A stretch of DNA of 64,000 nt from Lutibacter sp. A64 (GCF_022429565.1 NZ_CP092487.1:398001-462000), one strand, 5' to 3'. Positions 1 to 9,760 are shown, numbered from the stretch's first letter. Made by a program: numbers and translations. The notes: a model not told the origin generated them from the sequence alone.

Positions 1-1
1 T

Positions 2-1267
2 GGAACGTTATTTCAATCAAATTTTAAAATTTTACAACCAACACCTTTTATAGCAAATTTTAACCCAGAAAGACCAACTGTTGGAAATCAAGTAGAAGTG
101 AATGGAGAGTGGTTTTACAATGTGTTGGATGTTATTTATCAAGGAGAATCAATGGAATTTAATGTAGTTTCTTCAGAACAAATTACGTTTACAATTCCTG
201 CAGATTTAACTCAAGGAGGTGAATTAGAAATTATAACCGAAGGTGGCTCTATAACAAAAGAATTAGATATTTATTTAGGGTTTGAAGAGTTGTTAGTCAC
301 TGATTTTGATGGTGGAGGTTTACGACCAAATAATAACTGGGTTACTTATGGAGATTTTAATACGTTTGAATATAAAAACGCAGGTGGAATTTCAGGAAAT
401 TATGCTGAACTTACTTGGGCAGGTGCAACAGCAAATGGTTACAATGGTTGTCAGTCAGATGCAGGAGCATTAATGATGGAAGAATCAAATCCAGAAAAAG
501 TTGTGTTTTTAATGGATGTAAATGCAAATGGAGCTATTGGAACAAGTGTAGATGTTTTTATTGTTGATACTGATGGTGTAAACTGGGCATTTAATTACGT
601 AATATCTTCTGATGGATGGCAAACAATTGAAGGTTTAGTTTCAGATTTTGGTAAAAACTATGATCCTTCTAATCAAAGTAATGGTGATGCAAATCCAGCT
701 GCTTTAAATCAAGTTAAAGTTAGTATTAATCAAAACGCTGCAACACCAAATCCATCTATAGTTCAATTTGATAATATAAGATGGCAAGTATACGAAACAG
801 TTCAACCATCAAAATTACCTCCTACAGGACCACAAAATATTTTGTTAAATAGTGATTTAGAATTAGGCGATGGCGATAATTTTGAAAACTGGGGAATGTG
901 GAATGGAGCAGATAGAATGTTTGCTGAAACTACAGAAATATACAGTGGAGCAAGAGCATTAAAAGTTGTAAATCCTGCAGCAGGAAATTCTTGGGATGCA
1001 CAATTTGTAAGTGACCCAGTAGAGATTGAGGTTGATAAAGAGTACACTGCTTCAATGTGGATTAAAGGTGAAGCTGTAACTGTTCGTTTTTCAACAAATG
1101 CTGCAACAGGAGCTTTATACGGTCCCGATTTTACAGTAACATCAGATTGGCAACAAGTTACTTGGGATTTTGTAGCAAATGATGCTTCAACAAGGTTAGT
1201 ATTAGATATGGGAGTTTCTCAAGGTACATTTTATGTAGATGGTATTGAACTTAAAGAAAAAATATAA
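2..1267 (+). CDS. Surface glycan-binding lipoprotein, IPT/TIG plus CBM4/22-like domain (5' truncated)
   Basis: The reading frame is open from base 2, so the gene starts before the window and about 421 C-terminal codons are seen. An N-terminal immunoglobulin-like IPT/TIG fold (roughly residues 10-90, with the FNPERPTVGNQVEVNG pattern) is followed by a beta-sandwich segment (about 95-260) and a C-terminal carbohydrate-binding module of the CBM4/CBM22 type (about 275-420, NILLNSDLELGDGDNFENWG to GTFYVDGIELKE). This order is typical of the surface glycan-binding protein placed after SusC/SusD in flavobacterial utilisation loci, where it holds polysaccharide at the outer membrane. The GH10 xylanase 71 bp downstream makes xylan the likely ligand. 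The lipobox, if present, lies outside the window. The domain assignment is by pattern recognition; the ligand is inferred from context. Confidence 0.75.
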   Translation, partial: GTLFQSNFKILQPTPFIANFNPERPTVGNQVEVNGEWFYNVLDVIYQGESMEFNVVSSEQITFTIPADLTQGGELEIITEGGSITKELDIYLGFEELLVTDFDGGGLRPNNNWVTYGDFNTFEYKNAGGISGNYAELTWAGATANGYNGCQSDAGALMMEESNPEKVVFLMDVNANGAIGTSVDVFIVDTDGVNWAFNYVISSDGWQTIEGLVSDFGKNYDPSNQSNGDANPAALNQVKVSINQNAATPNPSIVQFDNIRWQVYETVQPSKLPPTGPQNILLNSDLELGDGDNFENWGMWNGADRMFAETTEIYSGARALKVVNPAAGNSWDAQFVSDPVEIEVDKEYTASMWIKGEAVTVRFSTNAATGALYGPDFTVTSDWQQVTWDFVANDASTRLVLDMGVSQGTFYVDGIELKEKI

Positions 1268-1338
1268 TTCAGTAATAAAATAATTGAGTTAAACTAGGGT
1301 TGCTTATTCCATTAGAGCAACCCTTAAAATAGAAAATA

Positions 1339-2718
1339 ATGAAAATAAAATTTATACATACATTCTATATTTTTATCATTGGAAGCTTGTTTACACTTAT
1401 TAATTGTGCAAATGCAGGAGATGATAGCGATATTGCAAAGACTACAGAATTAGGTAGTCCAATAATTAATTCAGCAACTAATGTAACCTCAAATGGATTT
1501 ACTGTAAGTTGGACACGAGTTTATAATGCAGATGGTTACGAATTGGATATTTCAACAAATGAAAAATTTGAATCTTTTGTAGTCGGCTATGAAGCAAAAC
1601 CAACAACTATGTTTAGTGAAGATGTTTATGGTTTAGATGAAGGAACTAATTATTTTTATAGAGTAAGAGCTGTATCTAGTTCTGAAAAATCGAAAAATTC
1701 AGGAATATTACAAGTAACAACTTTAGAAGCAAATGGACCAGAACTTACAACTTATTTAAAAGATGCTGCAACCACCTTTTATGTTGGAATGGCTGTAAAA
1801 GCTGATCAACTTACAGATGGATCTATATATGATGAAATTTTAAAAAATGAATTTTCAAGTATCTCGGGAGAATATGAAATGAAAATGAATATAATTCAAC
1901 CAACAAAAGGTAATTATGATTGGTCAAAATCAGATGCCCTAGTTGATTATGCAACAGCAAATGGAATTAATGTTCACGGTCACGCACTAGTTTGGCACGA
2001 ATCAACTCCAGATTGGTTAGAAAATTATACAGGAACAGATGCAGAGTTTGAAAAAGAAGTTAAAGATTATATAACAGCTGTATTAACAAGATATAAAGGT
2101 AAAGTAACTTCTTGGGATGTAGTAAACGAAGCCATTAATAATACGGATGGATCTTTAAGAAGCACTGTGTTTAGCCAAAAAATGGGAAATGATTATATAG
2201 CAAAATGTTTTCAATTTGCACGTGATGCAGATCCAGATGTATTGTTATTTTATAACGATTATTCTGTAACTACAGATGTTGCAAAACAAATTGCAATATT
2301 TAATTTAATTGATGATATGAAAGCTAACAATGTGCCAATTGATGGTGTTGGGTTTCAAATGCATATTCAATACAATAGTCCATCGGTAGCTCAAATGCAA
2401 ACAGCTGTTGATAAAGCTGTAGCTAAAGGATTAAAACTTCATTTTTCTGAATTAGATGTACGCGTAAATCCTGATAAGGATATTACATCATTTACTCCAG
2501 AAAGACAAGTTGCACAAAAAAATAAAATAAGAGAAGTAGTAGAAATTTACAATGCAATACCGGCAGAAAATAAATACGCAATTACTATTTGGGGAATGAA
2601 AGATGATGAATCGTGGCTATTATCATTTCATAATAATTACAATGAATGGCCTTTGTTGTTTGATGCTAATTTTGAAATTAAAAAAGCACATACAGGATTT
2701 TTAGAAGGGTTAAAATAG
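1339..2718 (+). CDS. xyn10: GH10 endo-1,4-beta-xylanase lipoprotein with FN3 domain
   Basis: This 459-aa protein should cut internal beta-1,4 bonds of xylan at the cell surface. A signal peptide ends in the lipobox LINC (Cys near residue 23). A fibronectin type III-like domain (about 36-130) precedes the GH10 TIM barrel (about 140-455). GH10 landmarks are visible: HGHALVWHESTPDWL, WDVVNEAI carrying the acid/base Glu264, and HFSELDVRV carrying the nucleophile Glu371; the ending WGMKDDESWL matches the conserved C-terminal Trp region. It sits between a glycan-binding protein and a GH3 gene 29 bp downstream, a normal order for a xylan locus. Family assignment is firm; exact substrate (plain or substituted xylan) is inferred. 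Confidence 0.95.
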   Translation: MKIKFIHTFYIFIIGSLFTLINCANAGDDSDIAKTTELGSPIINSATNVTSNGFTVSWTRVYNADGYELDISTNEKFESFVVGYEAKPTTMFSEDVYGLDEGTNYFYRVRAVSSSEKSKNSGILQVTTLEANGPELTTYLKDAATTFYVGMAVKADQLTDGSIYDEILKNEFSSISGEYEMKMNIIQPTKGNYDWSKSDALVDYATANGINVHGHALVWHESTPDWLENYTGTDAEFEKEVKDYITAVLTRYKGKVTSWDVVNEAINNTDGSLRSTVFSQKMGNDYIAKCFQFARDADPDVLLFYNDYSVTTDVAKQIAIFNLIDDMKANNVPIDGVGFQMHIQYNSPSVAQMQTAVDKAVAKGLKLHFSELDVRVNPDKDITSFTPERQVAQKNKIREVVEIYNAIPAENKYAITIWGMKDDESWLLSFHNNYNEWPLLFDANFEIKKAHTGFLEGLK

Positions 2719-2747
2719 TCTATTAAAATAATAAAAAGAATTTTAGA

Positions 2748-5384
2748 ATGAAATTAAAATTAACAATTATCATATTTTTCACACTTATTATAGCTTCTTG
2801 TTCAGATAAAACACCGGCTCATAAAAATGATTCTTTATCATTTGAAAAACGTGCAGAACACTTGGTTTCTTTAATGACATTAGAAGAAAAAGTATCACAA
2901 ATGAGCTATCAATCTCCATCAATTGATCGTTTAGAGATTCCAGCTCATAATTGGTGGAATGAATGCTTGCATGGAGTTGCCAGAGCAGGTGTTGCTACAG
3001 TTTTTCCTCAAGCTATAGGAATGGGAGCAATGTGGGATAAAGAGCAAATGTTTAATGTTGCTACAGCTATTTCTGACGAAGCTAGAGCAAAACATCATGA
3101 ATTTGTATCAAGAGGAAAACGAGGTATTTATCAAGGCTTAACATTTTGGACACCAAATATTAATATTTTTAGAGACCCACGCTGGGGAAGAGGAATGGAA
3201 ACTTATGGTGAAGATCCTTATTTAACTGGCGAACTAGGTATTCAGTTTATCAAAGGTTTACAAGGTGATGATCCAAAATATTTAAAATTAGTTGCTACAG
3301 CAAAGCATTTTGCCGTACATAGTGGGCCTGAGGCTGATAGACATCGTTTTAATGCAGAACCTACAGTGTTTGATATGCTAAACACGTACACACCTCAATT
3401 TGAAAAGGTTATAAAAGAAGCAAATGTTTATTCGGTTATGTGTGCTTACAATAGTTACAATGGCTTACCTTGTTGTGGAAATACAGAGTTAAGTGATTTA
3501 TTACGTAAAGATTGGGGATTTAAAGGGTATATAGTTTCTGATTGTTGGGCAATTATAGATTTTTATGACAAAGATGCTCATGCAATAACAGAAACACAGC
3601 AAGAAGCTGCTGCAATGGCTGTAAAAGCTGGAACAGATTTAAATTGTGGCGATTCTTATCCTGCATTAGTAGAAGCTGTTAAAAACGGACATATAACAGA
3701 AAGTGAATTGGCTGTTTCAGTTGAAAGATTAATGATAGCACGAATGAAAGTAGGTTTATTTGCACCTGAAGGAGCCGTTAAATACGAAAAAATACCGTTT
3801 GATATTGTAGATTCAGAGCAGCATAGGTTATTAGCACTTCAAACCGCAAGAAAATCAATTGTTTTATTAAAAAACGAAAACAATATATTACCATTAAATA
3901 AAAACGTTAAAAAGGTTGCTGTAATTGGTCCAAATGCCAATGATTTAGAAACATTGTTAGCTAATTACAATGGGTACCCTTCAAACCCAATTACGCCATT
4001 AAAAGGTATTCAAGAAAAATTACCTAATGCCAAAGTTAGGTATGCTGTTGGAACACCGTTAGCAGAAGGATTGCCAATTTTTGATATTATTCCATCGGAA
4101 GTATTATTTACTTCAAAAGATTTGAAATCTAATGGGTTAAATGCTGAATACTTTAATAGTATAGATTTAACGGGAGAACCTATTCATAAAAAAGTAGATA
4201 ATACTATTGATTTTGTTTGGGGAACAACTGCACCTTTTGAAGATATGAGTTATGATAAATTCTCAGTACGTTGGACGGGTTATTTATCAGTTAAAGAAAC
4301 TGGTAGCTATGCTATTGGAGGAGAGGCTTTTTCAGGGATGAAATTGTATGTAAACAACAAATTGTTAGTTGCTAGAGAAGATGTTCACCACCCTAGAAAA
4401 GAGTACGAATACATGCAATTAGAGGCAGGTAAGGCATATGAAATTAAATTAGAGTATAAGCAAGATAATACAGAGCATGCAATGATGCAGTTGCTTTGGC
4501 AAGTTCCAAATTCTAATTTAGAAAATGAAGCAATTCAATTAGTAAAAGAATCAGACGTGGTAATTTTATGTATGGGCTTAAGTCCGTTGTTAGAAGGTGA
4601 AGAAATGAAAGTGAAAGTAGATGGTTTTGCACATGGAGACAGATTAGATGTTAAGCTGCCTAAAGCTCAAACAAATTTAATGAAAAAACTAAATAAGTTA
4701 GGGAAACCAATGGTTTTAGTACTGTTAAACGGTAGCGCAGTAGCTGTTAATTGGGAGCAAGAAAATATTCCAGCAATAGTTGAAGCTTGGTATCCTGGTC
4801 AATCTGGTGGAACTGCCATTGCTGATGTATTGTTTGGAGACTATAACCCGGCAGGAAGATTACCCTTAACTTTTTATAAGGATATTAATGATATTCCAGC
4901 TTTTGATGATTATAATATGAAAGGTAAAACCTATCGTTATTTTGAAGGTGATGCATTGTATGATTTTGGTTTTGGATTAAGTTATTCAACTTTTGAATAC
5001 AATAATTTAAATATAGTTTCTGGATTTAAAACTTCTGAAGAAGTGAATATAAAAGTTGATGTTAAAAACACGAGTAGTATTGATGGAGATGAAGTAGTTC
5101 AAGTTTATATAACTAGAGAAACGGATGGTTTTAATCCAACAAATTCTTTGGTAGGTTTTAATCGAATTCACTTAAAAGCAGGAGAATCTAAAACAGTGTC
5201 TTTTAAAATTACGCCAAAGCAATTAGCAACAGTTAACTTAACAAGCCACAAAATGGAGGTAACTTCAGGTACTGTTGAAATTTCAGTTGGAGGTGCTCAA
5301 AATACCCAAAAAAGACAGGGACAAAAAACGGTGATTTCTAAAAGTATTCAATTAAAAGGAGAGCCTTATATAATATTAAAATAA
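2748..5384 (+). CDS. xyl3A: GH3 beta-xylosidase/beta-glucosidase with PA14 insert
   Basis: This 878-aa lipoprotein (signal peptide ending IIASC) should release terminal xylose or glucose from oligosaccharides made by the neighbouring GH10 enzyme. The GH3 N-terminal barrel carries HNWWNECLHG, ATAKHFAVHSGPE and the nucleophile motif GYIVSDCWAI (Asp265). The GH3 C-terminal domain is split by a PA14 beta-barrel (about residues 455-580, LNAEYFNSIDLTGEP), which in this family shapes the active-site entrance and substrate choice. An Fn3-like domain closes the protein (about 770-870). Length fits PA14-containing GH3 enzymes. It is 29 bp after the xylanase, so probably cotranscribed, and a hairpin terminator follows. 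The beta-xylosidase reading rests on context; beta-glucosidase is the alternative. Confidence 0.92.
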   Translation: MKLKLTIIIFFTLIIASCSDKTPAHKNDSLSFEKRAEHLVSLMTLEEKVSQMSYQSPSIDRLEIPAHNWWNECLHGVARAGVATVFPQAIGMGAMWDKEQMFNVATAISDEARAKHHEFVSRGKRGIYQGLTFWTPNINIFRDPRWGRGMETYGEDPYLTGELGIQFIKGLQGDDPKYLKLVATAKHFAVHSGPEADRHRFNAEPTVFDMLNTYTPQFEKVIKEANVYSVMCAYNSYNGLPCCGNTELSDLLRKDWGFKGYIVSDCWAIIDFYDKDAHAITETQQEAAAMAVKAGTDLNCGDSYPALVEAVKNGHITESELAVSVERLMIARMKVGLFAPEGAVKYEKIPFDIVDSEQHRLLALQTARKSIVLLKNENNILPLNKNVKKVAVIGPNANDLETLLANYNGYPSNPITPLKGIQEKLPNAKVRYAVGTPLAEGLPIFDIIPSEVLFTSKDLKSNGLNAEYFNSIDLTGEPIHKKVDNTIDFVWGTTAPFEDMSYDKFSVRWTGYLSVKETGSYAIGGEAFSGMKLYVNNKLLVAREDVHHPRKEYEYMQLEAGKAYEIKLEYKQDNTEHAMMQLLWQVPNSNLENEAIQLVKESDVVILCMGLSPLLEGEEMKVKVDGFAHGDRLDVKLPKAQTNLMKKLNKLGKPMVLVLLNGSAVAVNWEQENIPAIVEAWYPGQSGGTAIADVLFGDYNPAGRLPLTFYKDINDIPAFDDYNMKGKTYRYFEGDALYDFGFGLSYSTFEYNNLNIVSGFKTSEEVNIKVDVKNTSSIDGDEVVQVYITRETDGFNPTNSLVGFNRIHLKAGESKTVSFKITPKQLATVNLTSHKMEVTSGTVEISVGGAQNTQKRQGQKTVISKSIQLKGEPYIILK

Positions 5385-5403
5385 TAGTTGAGTGAAGTTT
5401 TAA

Positions 5404-5432
5404 GAGACTGCCTTTTTAGACAGCCTCTTTTT
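5404..5432 (+). terminator. Rho-independent terminator after GH3 gene
   Basis: GAGACTG (5404-5410) pairs with CAGCCTC (5421-5427) with one internal mismatch around a T-rich loop, followed by TTTTT. It lies 20 bp after the GH3 stop and would end the xylanase/xylosidase transcript. Confidence 0.65.
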
Positions 5433-5626
5433 GTTATTATTTAATAATAATAATTTTTGATGGTTTGTTAAATGAATAAATTAAAAATTTAATTATTCAA
5501 TATGTACTAATAACTTAAAAGTAACCGAGTATAATTATTAAAAAACTAGATTTAACTTCAGAAATAAAATCTTTTTATGGAAATACGAAAATTAGAAATG
5601 AGATTTATCAAATAAAATAGAAAAAT

Positions 5627-6760
5627 ATGTTAAAAAAGTTAGTAGTTGTTATAGTACTGTTTATAATGTTTGGGTGCCAGAATAAAAGAGATCGTACATT
5701 GTTATTTGTTGGTAGTTTTACAGATAAAGAACTAGGGAAAGGTATAAAAATTTATGAGTTTGACAATAAAACTGGCGAAGCTATATTAACGTTCGAATTA
5801 GATAGTGTTATCAATTCTTCTTTTTTACGATTATCTCCCAACGGTAAAAACCTTTATTCAGTTTTAGAAAGCCAAATGGAACATCATGGCAAAGTTGCTG
5901 CATTTAGTGTTGACTCTATTAAAGGTACTATATCATTGTTAAATATACAAGATTGTGGAGGTGTAAATCCAGTACATATAGAAATTGATAAAATGGTAAG
6001 TTATTTGGTGAATTCAAATTATTCTGATGGTAGTTTAAGTCTTTTTAAAATAAGAAAAGATGGTAGTTTAAATAAAGTTAAACAAGTTCTTCAATTTAAA
6101 GATAGTAGTATCAATAAAAGTAGTCAGCGTTCTTCTCACATACATTCTTCTAATTTTTCTCCTGATAATAAATATCTGTTTGCACACGATTTAGGCGCAG
6201 ATAAAATTAGAAAATTTACATTTGATAACTTAAATGATTGTTTAAAAAATCAACAAGAAATTAAATCAAAATTAGGTAGTGGCCCACGGCATTTTACGTT
6301 TCATCCAATTGGATTATATGGATATGGAATTAATGAATTAAGTGGAACAATAGCTGCTTATGATTATAAAAACGGTAGACTTTCTTTTAGTGAAGATTAT
6401 CAAACGTATCAACAAAAACAAGACATTTATAGAGCAGCGGATATTCATGTTTCACCAGATGGCAAATTTTTATATGCTTCAAATCGAGGTCCAGAAGAGG
6501 ATAGTATTGTTGTTTTTTCAATAGACATTTCTACGGGGAAATTAACATTTGTAGAACGTGTGTCAACATACGGAGAGCATCCAAGAAACTTTGTAATAGA
6601 CCCTTCAGGAGAATTCTTATTAGTAGCAAATCAATTTTCAGATACTATTGTAATTTTTCGACGTACTATTAAAACAGGAAAACTAGTTAAACTACCTAAT
6701 ACAATAACAGTAGACAATCCTTCAAGTTTACAAATGAGAACATATGAAATGGATTTATAA
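5627..6760 (+). CDS. Lactonase-family seven-bladed beta-propeller lipoprotein (6-phosphogluconolactonase-like)
   Basis: A 377-aa protein with a lipoprotein signal ending in MFGC. The rest reads as the YbhE/lactonase family propeller (PF10282): repeated blades such as LRLSPNGKNLYSVLE, HVSPDGKFLYASNRG, and ending FVIDPSGEFLLVANQFSDTI, plus the family hallmark GSGPRHFTFHP. Family members hydrolyse 6-phosphogluconolactone or sugar lactones. Because this copy carries an export signal, a cytoplasmic pentose-phosphate role is unlikely; a role on aldonic or uronic lactones in the periplasm or at the surface fits the surrounding loci, but that is inference. It stands alone: 242 bp from the GH3 gene after a terminator and 268 bp before the GH2 reading frame. 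Confidence 0.8.
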   Translation: MLKKLVVVIVLFIMFGCQNKRDRTLLFVGSFTDKELGKGIKIYEFDNKTGEAILTFELDSVINSSFLRLSPNGKNLYSVLESQMEHHGKVAAFSVDSIKGTISLLNIQDCGGVNPVHIEIDKMVSYLVNSNYSDGSLSLFKIRKDGSLNKVKQVLQFKDSSINKSSQRSSHIHSSNFSPDNKYLFAHDLGADKIRKFTFDNLNDCLKNQQEIKSKLGSGPRHFTFHPIGLYGYGINELSGTIAAYDYKNGRLSFSEDYQTYQQKQDIYRAADIHVSPDGKFLYASNRGPEEDSIVVFSIDISTGKLTFVERVSTYGEHPRNFVIDPSGEFLLVANQFSDTIVIFRRTIKTGKLVKLPNTITVDNPSSLQMRTYEMDL

Positions 6761-6859
6761 AATATTTAATGACTATTTGTTGTTTTGAATAATTATAAAA
6801 TAATATAATTCTTTATTCTTAAAAAGAACAACTACTTTTTTTGTTACATTTAAAAAGAT

Positions 6860-6900
6860 AGTGCAGGATGGTTTTTGAGGCGATAGGTTTTAAGTTTGTT
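6860..6900 (+). promoter_or_regulatory. Shared upstream motif, copy 1 (before GH2 gene)
   Basis: AGTGCAGGATGGTTTTT at 6860-6876 and AAGTTTGTT at 6892-6900. The same two blocks, with the second starting exactly 32 bp after the first, recur before the uronate operon (9584-9624), and the first block recurs before the GntR regulator (24646-24664). This copy starts 169 bp before the GH2 start. It is a candidate regulator site or extended promoter; the protein that binds is not known. Confidence 0.5.
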
Positions 6901-7028
6901 TGAAATACTCTGTTACTAAAAGGTTAAAATGTTTTAGCCTTAATTTTAAATATTTCATATTAAAAAGCAACACGCTTTTTTAATATTCATAAAAGAGTAA
7001 AAAATATAGAAATTATAAATTAAAAAAA

Positions 7029-7199
7029 ATGAAGATTACAAACCATAGTTTTTTAAAAATAATTTATTTATTAACTGTTTTTATTTGTGATTTAGCTATA
7101 AATTCTTGTACTTCAAATAGTACAGTTCAACGTAGTAAAACAAACATCAATAAAGATTGGAGATATTTAGAAAACGATTCAGAAAAATACCTGCTTTAA
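7029..7199 (+). pseudogene. 5' fragment of frameshifted GH2 gene (signal peptide and first strand)
   Basis: From ATG at 7029 the frame encodes a lipoprotein-type signal (LAINSCTSN) and then NINKDWRYLENDSEK, the normal opening of a GH2 sugar-binding domain, but it stops at TAA 7197-7199. The family sequence continues in another frame as IPALKISEWEVLNLPHSWN. Adding one A to the run of five A at 7183-7187 would join the two frames exactly. Either the gene is truly broken or this is a homopolymer sequencing error. The pair does not form an obvious programmed slippery heptamer. Confidence 0.8.
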
Positions 7200-9457
7200 A
7201 GATTAGTGAATGGGAGGTTTTAAATCTACCACACTCATGGAATAGCACAGATGCTACAGATGTAGAACCAGGATACCGACGAAATGCTAGTTGGTATGCA
7301 AAAAAAATAAAAATAAATGAAGTAGTTCTAGATCAGAATTACATATTGTATTTTGAAGGAGCAAATATTAATTCAAAAGTTTTTGTAAACGGAACACTTG
7401 CAGGAAGTCATATTGGTGGTTATATTGGTTTTGAAATAGATATTACAACTTTAATTCACACAGGTGAAAATGAAGTATTAGTTCGTGTTGATAATGCGTA
7501 TGACCCTGAAGTAATTCCTTCTCAAAAAAGTGACTTCTTTATTTTTGGAGGTATTACACGTGATGTTTGGTTGGTAACTAAGCCAAAAACAAATATTGGA
7601 GATTTAAAAATTACAACACCAGCGGTTTCAAATGAAAAAGCAACCTTAAACATTGAAGCAACGCTTAATAATGTAGAAAATAATTCAAATTTAAGCTTAA
7701 CGGCTAGTTTAAAAAATCCAAAAGGTGTTGAAGTAGCAACACAAAGTATTCCTGTTTCTCAATCAAATACAACTATTTTATTTGAAAATATTAAAGACCC
7801 TGAATTATGGGATACCCAAACACCTAATTTATATACTGTTAATGTTTCTTTAGTTGAAAATAATGAAGTTAAAGATGAAGTTGAAGAAAGAATTGGTTTT
7901 CGTTGGTTTGAATTTGTACAGAATGGTCCATTTTATTTAAATGGAAAACGATTATTATTACGTGGTACACATAGGCACGAAGAACATGCAGGTGTTGGTG
8001 CTGCAATGAGCAATAAACAGCATCGTGCTGATATGGAGTTAATGAAAGAAATGGGTGTTAATTTTGTGCGTTTGGCACATTACCCTCAAGATCCTGAAGT
8101 TTATAAAGCTTGTGATGAACTAGGTTTATTGGTTTGGGATGAATTACCATGGTGTCGTGGAGGTGTTGGAAATGAAACATGGAAAACCAACACTAAAAAT
8201 ATGTTAACCGAAATAATTTCTCAGAATTTTAATCACCCAAGTATTATTATTTGGTCATTAGGAAATGAAATTTACTGGTTGCCAGATTTTGAAAATGGTG
8301 ATGATAGAACTGAAATTAATTCATTTTTAACAGAATTAAATAATCTTTCGCACACATTAGATCCTTCTCGTAAAACAGCAATTAGAAAATATTATGAAGG
8401 CTCAGATATTGTAGATGTTTTTTCTCCTTCAATTTGGTCAGGTTGGTATTCAGGAAGTTATAAAAGCTATCAAAAAGCAATTGATAAGTACAAAAAAGAA
8501 TACAATCATTTTTTACATGCCGAATATGGAGGCTCAAGCCACGTTGGTCGTCATACTGAAAATCCAATTACTGGTGAAGGTTTAATAAAAGCTGATGAAT
8601 GGGAAGAAGCCATAGTGCAAACTAAAGTATCTAACATTGCTCAAATTGGTGATTGGAGTGAAAATTATATTGTTGATTTATTTGATTGGCATTTACGTAT
8701 CTCAGAAACCGATTCAACTTTTGTAGGAAATATTCAATGGGCTTTTAAAGATTTTGGTACTCCTTTACGACCTGAAAATGACATTCCTTATATGAATCAA
8801 AAAGGGTTAGTTGATCGTAATGGAAATCCAAAAGATGCTTTTTATGTATTTAAAAGTTATTGGAGTGAAGTTCCTTTTACATATATAGAATCTCATACTT
8901 GGACCGAGCGCCAAGGACCAAAAGATTTAACCAGAACTATTAGTGTTTATAGTAATTGCGATAAAGTAGCTTTTTATCATAACAATGTACTTTTAGGTGA
9001 AAAAGAACGTGATATCTCAAAGTTTCCAGCATCTGGTTATACTTGGGATGTAAACTTTACAGAAGGTGAAAATAAATTGGTAGCAGTAGGGATACCTACC
9101 AATGGTACTCAAGTTTCTGATACATTGGCTGTAAACTACCGTTTTCAAAAGAATGACACTGCTAAAGAATTGACGTTGTCGTATAAATTATTAGAAAACG
9201 GAAATTATTTAGTAACCGCAACAGCTATTGATAAAAATGGATTGCATTGTTTTGATTATGAAAAAAGAATCTATTTTCAGTGTTTAAGTGGTGGAGAGTT
9301 GTTAAAAAGTCAGGGAACACCAACCGGAAGTGAATCTATAGGTATGGCAAATGGAAAAGCAAGTATTGAAGTTATTCCTTCAGAAAAAAATATGAATATT
9401 GAAGTAATGGTTTTAAACCAAAGTTTTAAAGGTACATATTTAACAATTTATAAATGA
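7157..9457 (+). CDS. GH2 family glycoside hydrolase (beta-galactosidase/beta-glucuronidase type), lacking its own start
   Basis: The 766-codon frame holds nearly all of a GH2 enzyme: jelly-roll sugar-binding domain (about 1-140), immunoglobulin-like domain (about 145-250), and TIM barrel (about 255-570) with RGTHRHEEHAGVG, NFVRLAHYPQDPEVY, LLVWDELPW, the acid/base motif IIWSLGNEIYW (Glu371) and nucleophile motif HAEYGG (Glu456), then C-terminal beta domains. The TTG at 7157 is not a credible native start; the true N-terminus, including a lipobox, lies in the frame starting at 7029 and is separated by a one-base shift near 7183-7187. GH2 covers beta-galactosidases, beta-glucuronidases, mannosidases and xylosidases; I cannot assign the substrate. 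The uronate operon downstream makes a uronidase-like role plausible. Confidence 0.88.
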   Translation: MEIFRKRFRKIPALKISEWEVLNLPHSWNSTDATDVEPGYRRNASWYAKKIKINEVVLDQNYILYFEGANINSKVFVNGTLAGSHIGGYIGFEIDITTLIHTGENEVLVRVDNAYDPEVIPSQKSDFFIFGGITRDVWLVTKPKTNIGDLKITTPAVSNEKATLNIEATLNNVENNSNLSLTASLKNPKGVEVATQSIPVSQSNTTILFENIKDPELWDTQTPNLYTVNVSLVENNEVKDEVEERIGFRWFEFVQNGPFYLNGKRLLLRGTHRHEEHAGVGAAMSNKQHRADMELMKEMGVNFVRLAHYPQDPEVYKACDELGLLVWDELPWCRGGVGNETWKTNTKNMLTEIISQNFNHPSIIIWSLGNEIYWLPDFENGDDRTEINSFLTELNNLSHTLDPSRKTAIRKYYEGSDIVDVFSPSIWSGWYSGSYKSYQKAIDKYKKEYNHFLHAEYGGSSHVGRHTENPITGEGLIKADEWEEAIVQTKVSNIAQIGDWSENYIVDLFDWHLRISETDSTFVGNIQWAFKDFGTPLRPENDIPYMNQKGLVDRNGNPKDAFYVFKSYWSEVPFTYIESHTWTERQGPKDLTRTISVYSNCDKVAFYHNNVLLGEKERDISKFPASGYTWDVNFTEGENKLVAVGIPTNGTQVSDTLAVNYRFQKNDTAKELTLSYKLLENGNYLVTATAIDKNGLHCFDYEKRIYFQCLSGGELLKSQGTPTGSESIGMANGKASIEVIPSEKNMNIEVMVLNQSFKGTYLTIYK

Positions 9458-9509
9458 TGACTTTTAATAAATAAAAGTAAATCAATTATGTAATTAAAAT
9501 TTAGTGAAG

Positions 9510-9540
9510 AAAAGACAGTTTGAAAAGGTATCTTTTTTCT
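9510..9540 (+). terminator. Weak terminator after GH2 gene
   Basis: AAAAGA (9510-9515) and TCTTTT (9531-9536) form a short stem 50 bp after the GH2 stop, with a T-rich tail. The stem is entirely AT apart from one pair, so confidence is modest. Confidence 0.35.
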
Positions 9541-9583
9541 TTTAAGAAATAAAGCTAATTTATACTTATTCAAAAAAAAGGAC

Positions 9584-9624
9584 AGTACAGGACGGTTTTT
9601 TAATAAGAAGCATATAAGTTTGTT
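9584..9624 (+). promoter_or_regulatory. Shared upstream motif, copy 2 (before hexuronate operon)
   Basis: AGTACAGGACGGTTTTT (9584-9600) and AAGTTTGTT (9616-9624), with the same 32-bp offset as the copy before the GH2 gene. It starts 235 bp before the first gene of the uronate operon. The spacing conservation suggests one regulator acting on both units. Confidence 0.5.
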
Positions 9625-9752
9625 CTAGAAATTTGAAAGTAAATTAGTATAAAACTACCTAGTGATTATACCAATTTAAAAAGCAATGAGTATTTAAGGT
9701 GTTTAGATTAATGGAAAGCCATCTTTGAAGTTTTCCACTTTTGACACTTTTT

Positions 9753-9760
9753 TAATTTTG
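9753..9760 (+). promoter_or_regulatory. Bacteroidota-type -7 box
   Basis: TAATTTTG matches the TAnnTTTG -7 consensus of Bacteroidota primary-sigma promoters and sits 58 bp before the operon's first ATG. No TTTG element is at the ideal upstream spacing, so the -33 box is uncertain. Confidence 0.35.

Noticed and set aside
5627-6760. Cytoplasmic 6-phosphogluconolactonase (pgl) of the pentose phosphate pathway
   Set aside because: The protein carries a lipoprotein signal and is not in an operon with glucose-6-phosphate or gluconate enzymes, so only the fold family is claimed.
7183-7199. Programmed -1 frameshift in the GH2 gene
   Set aside because: The frame context (GAA AAA TAC) is not a standard slippery heptamer, no strong downstream structure was noticed, and the shift would be needed for almost the whole enzyme. 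Mutation or sequencing error is simpler.
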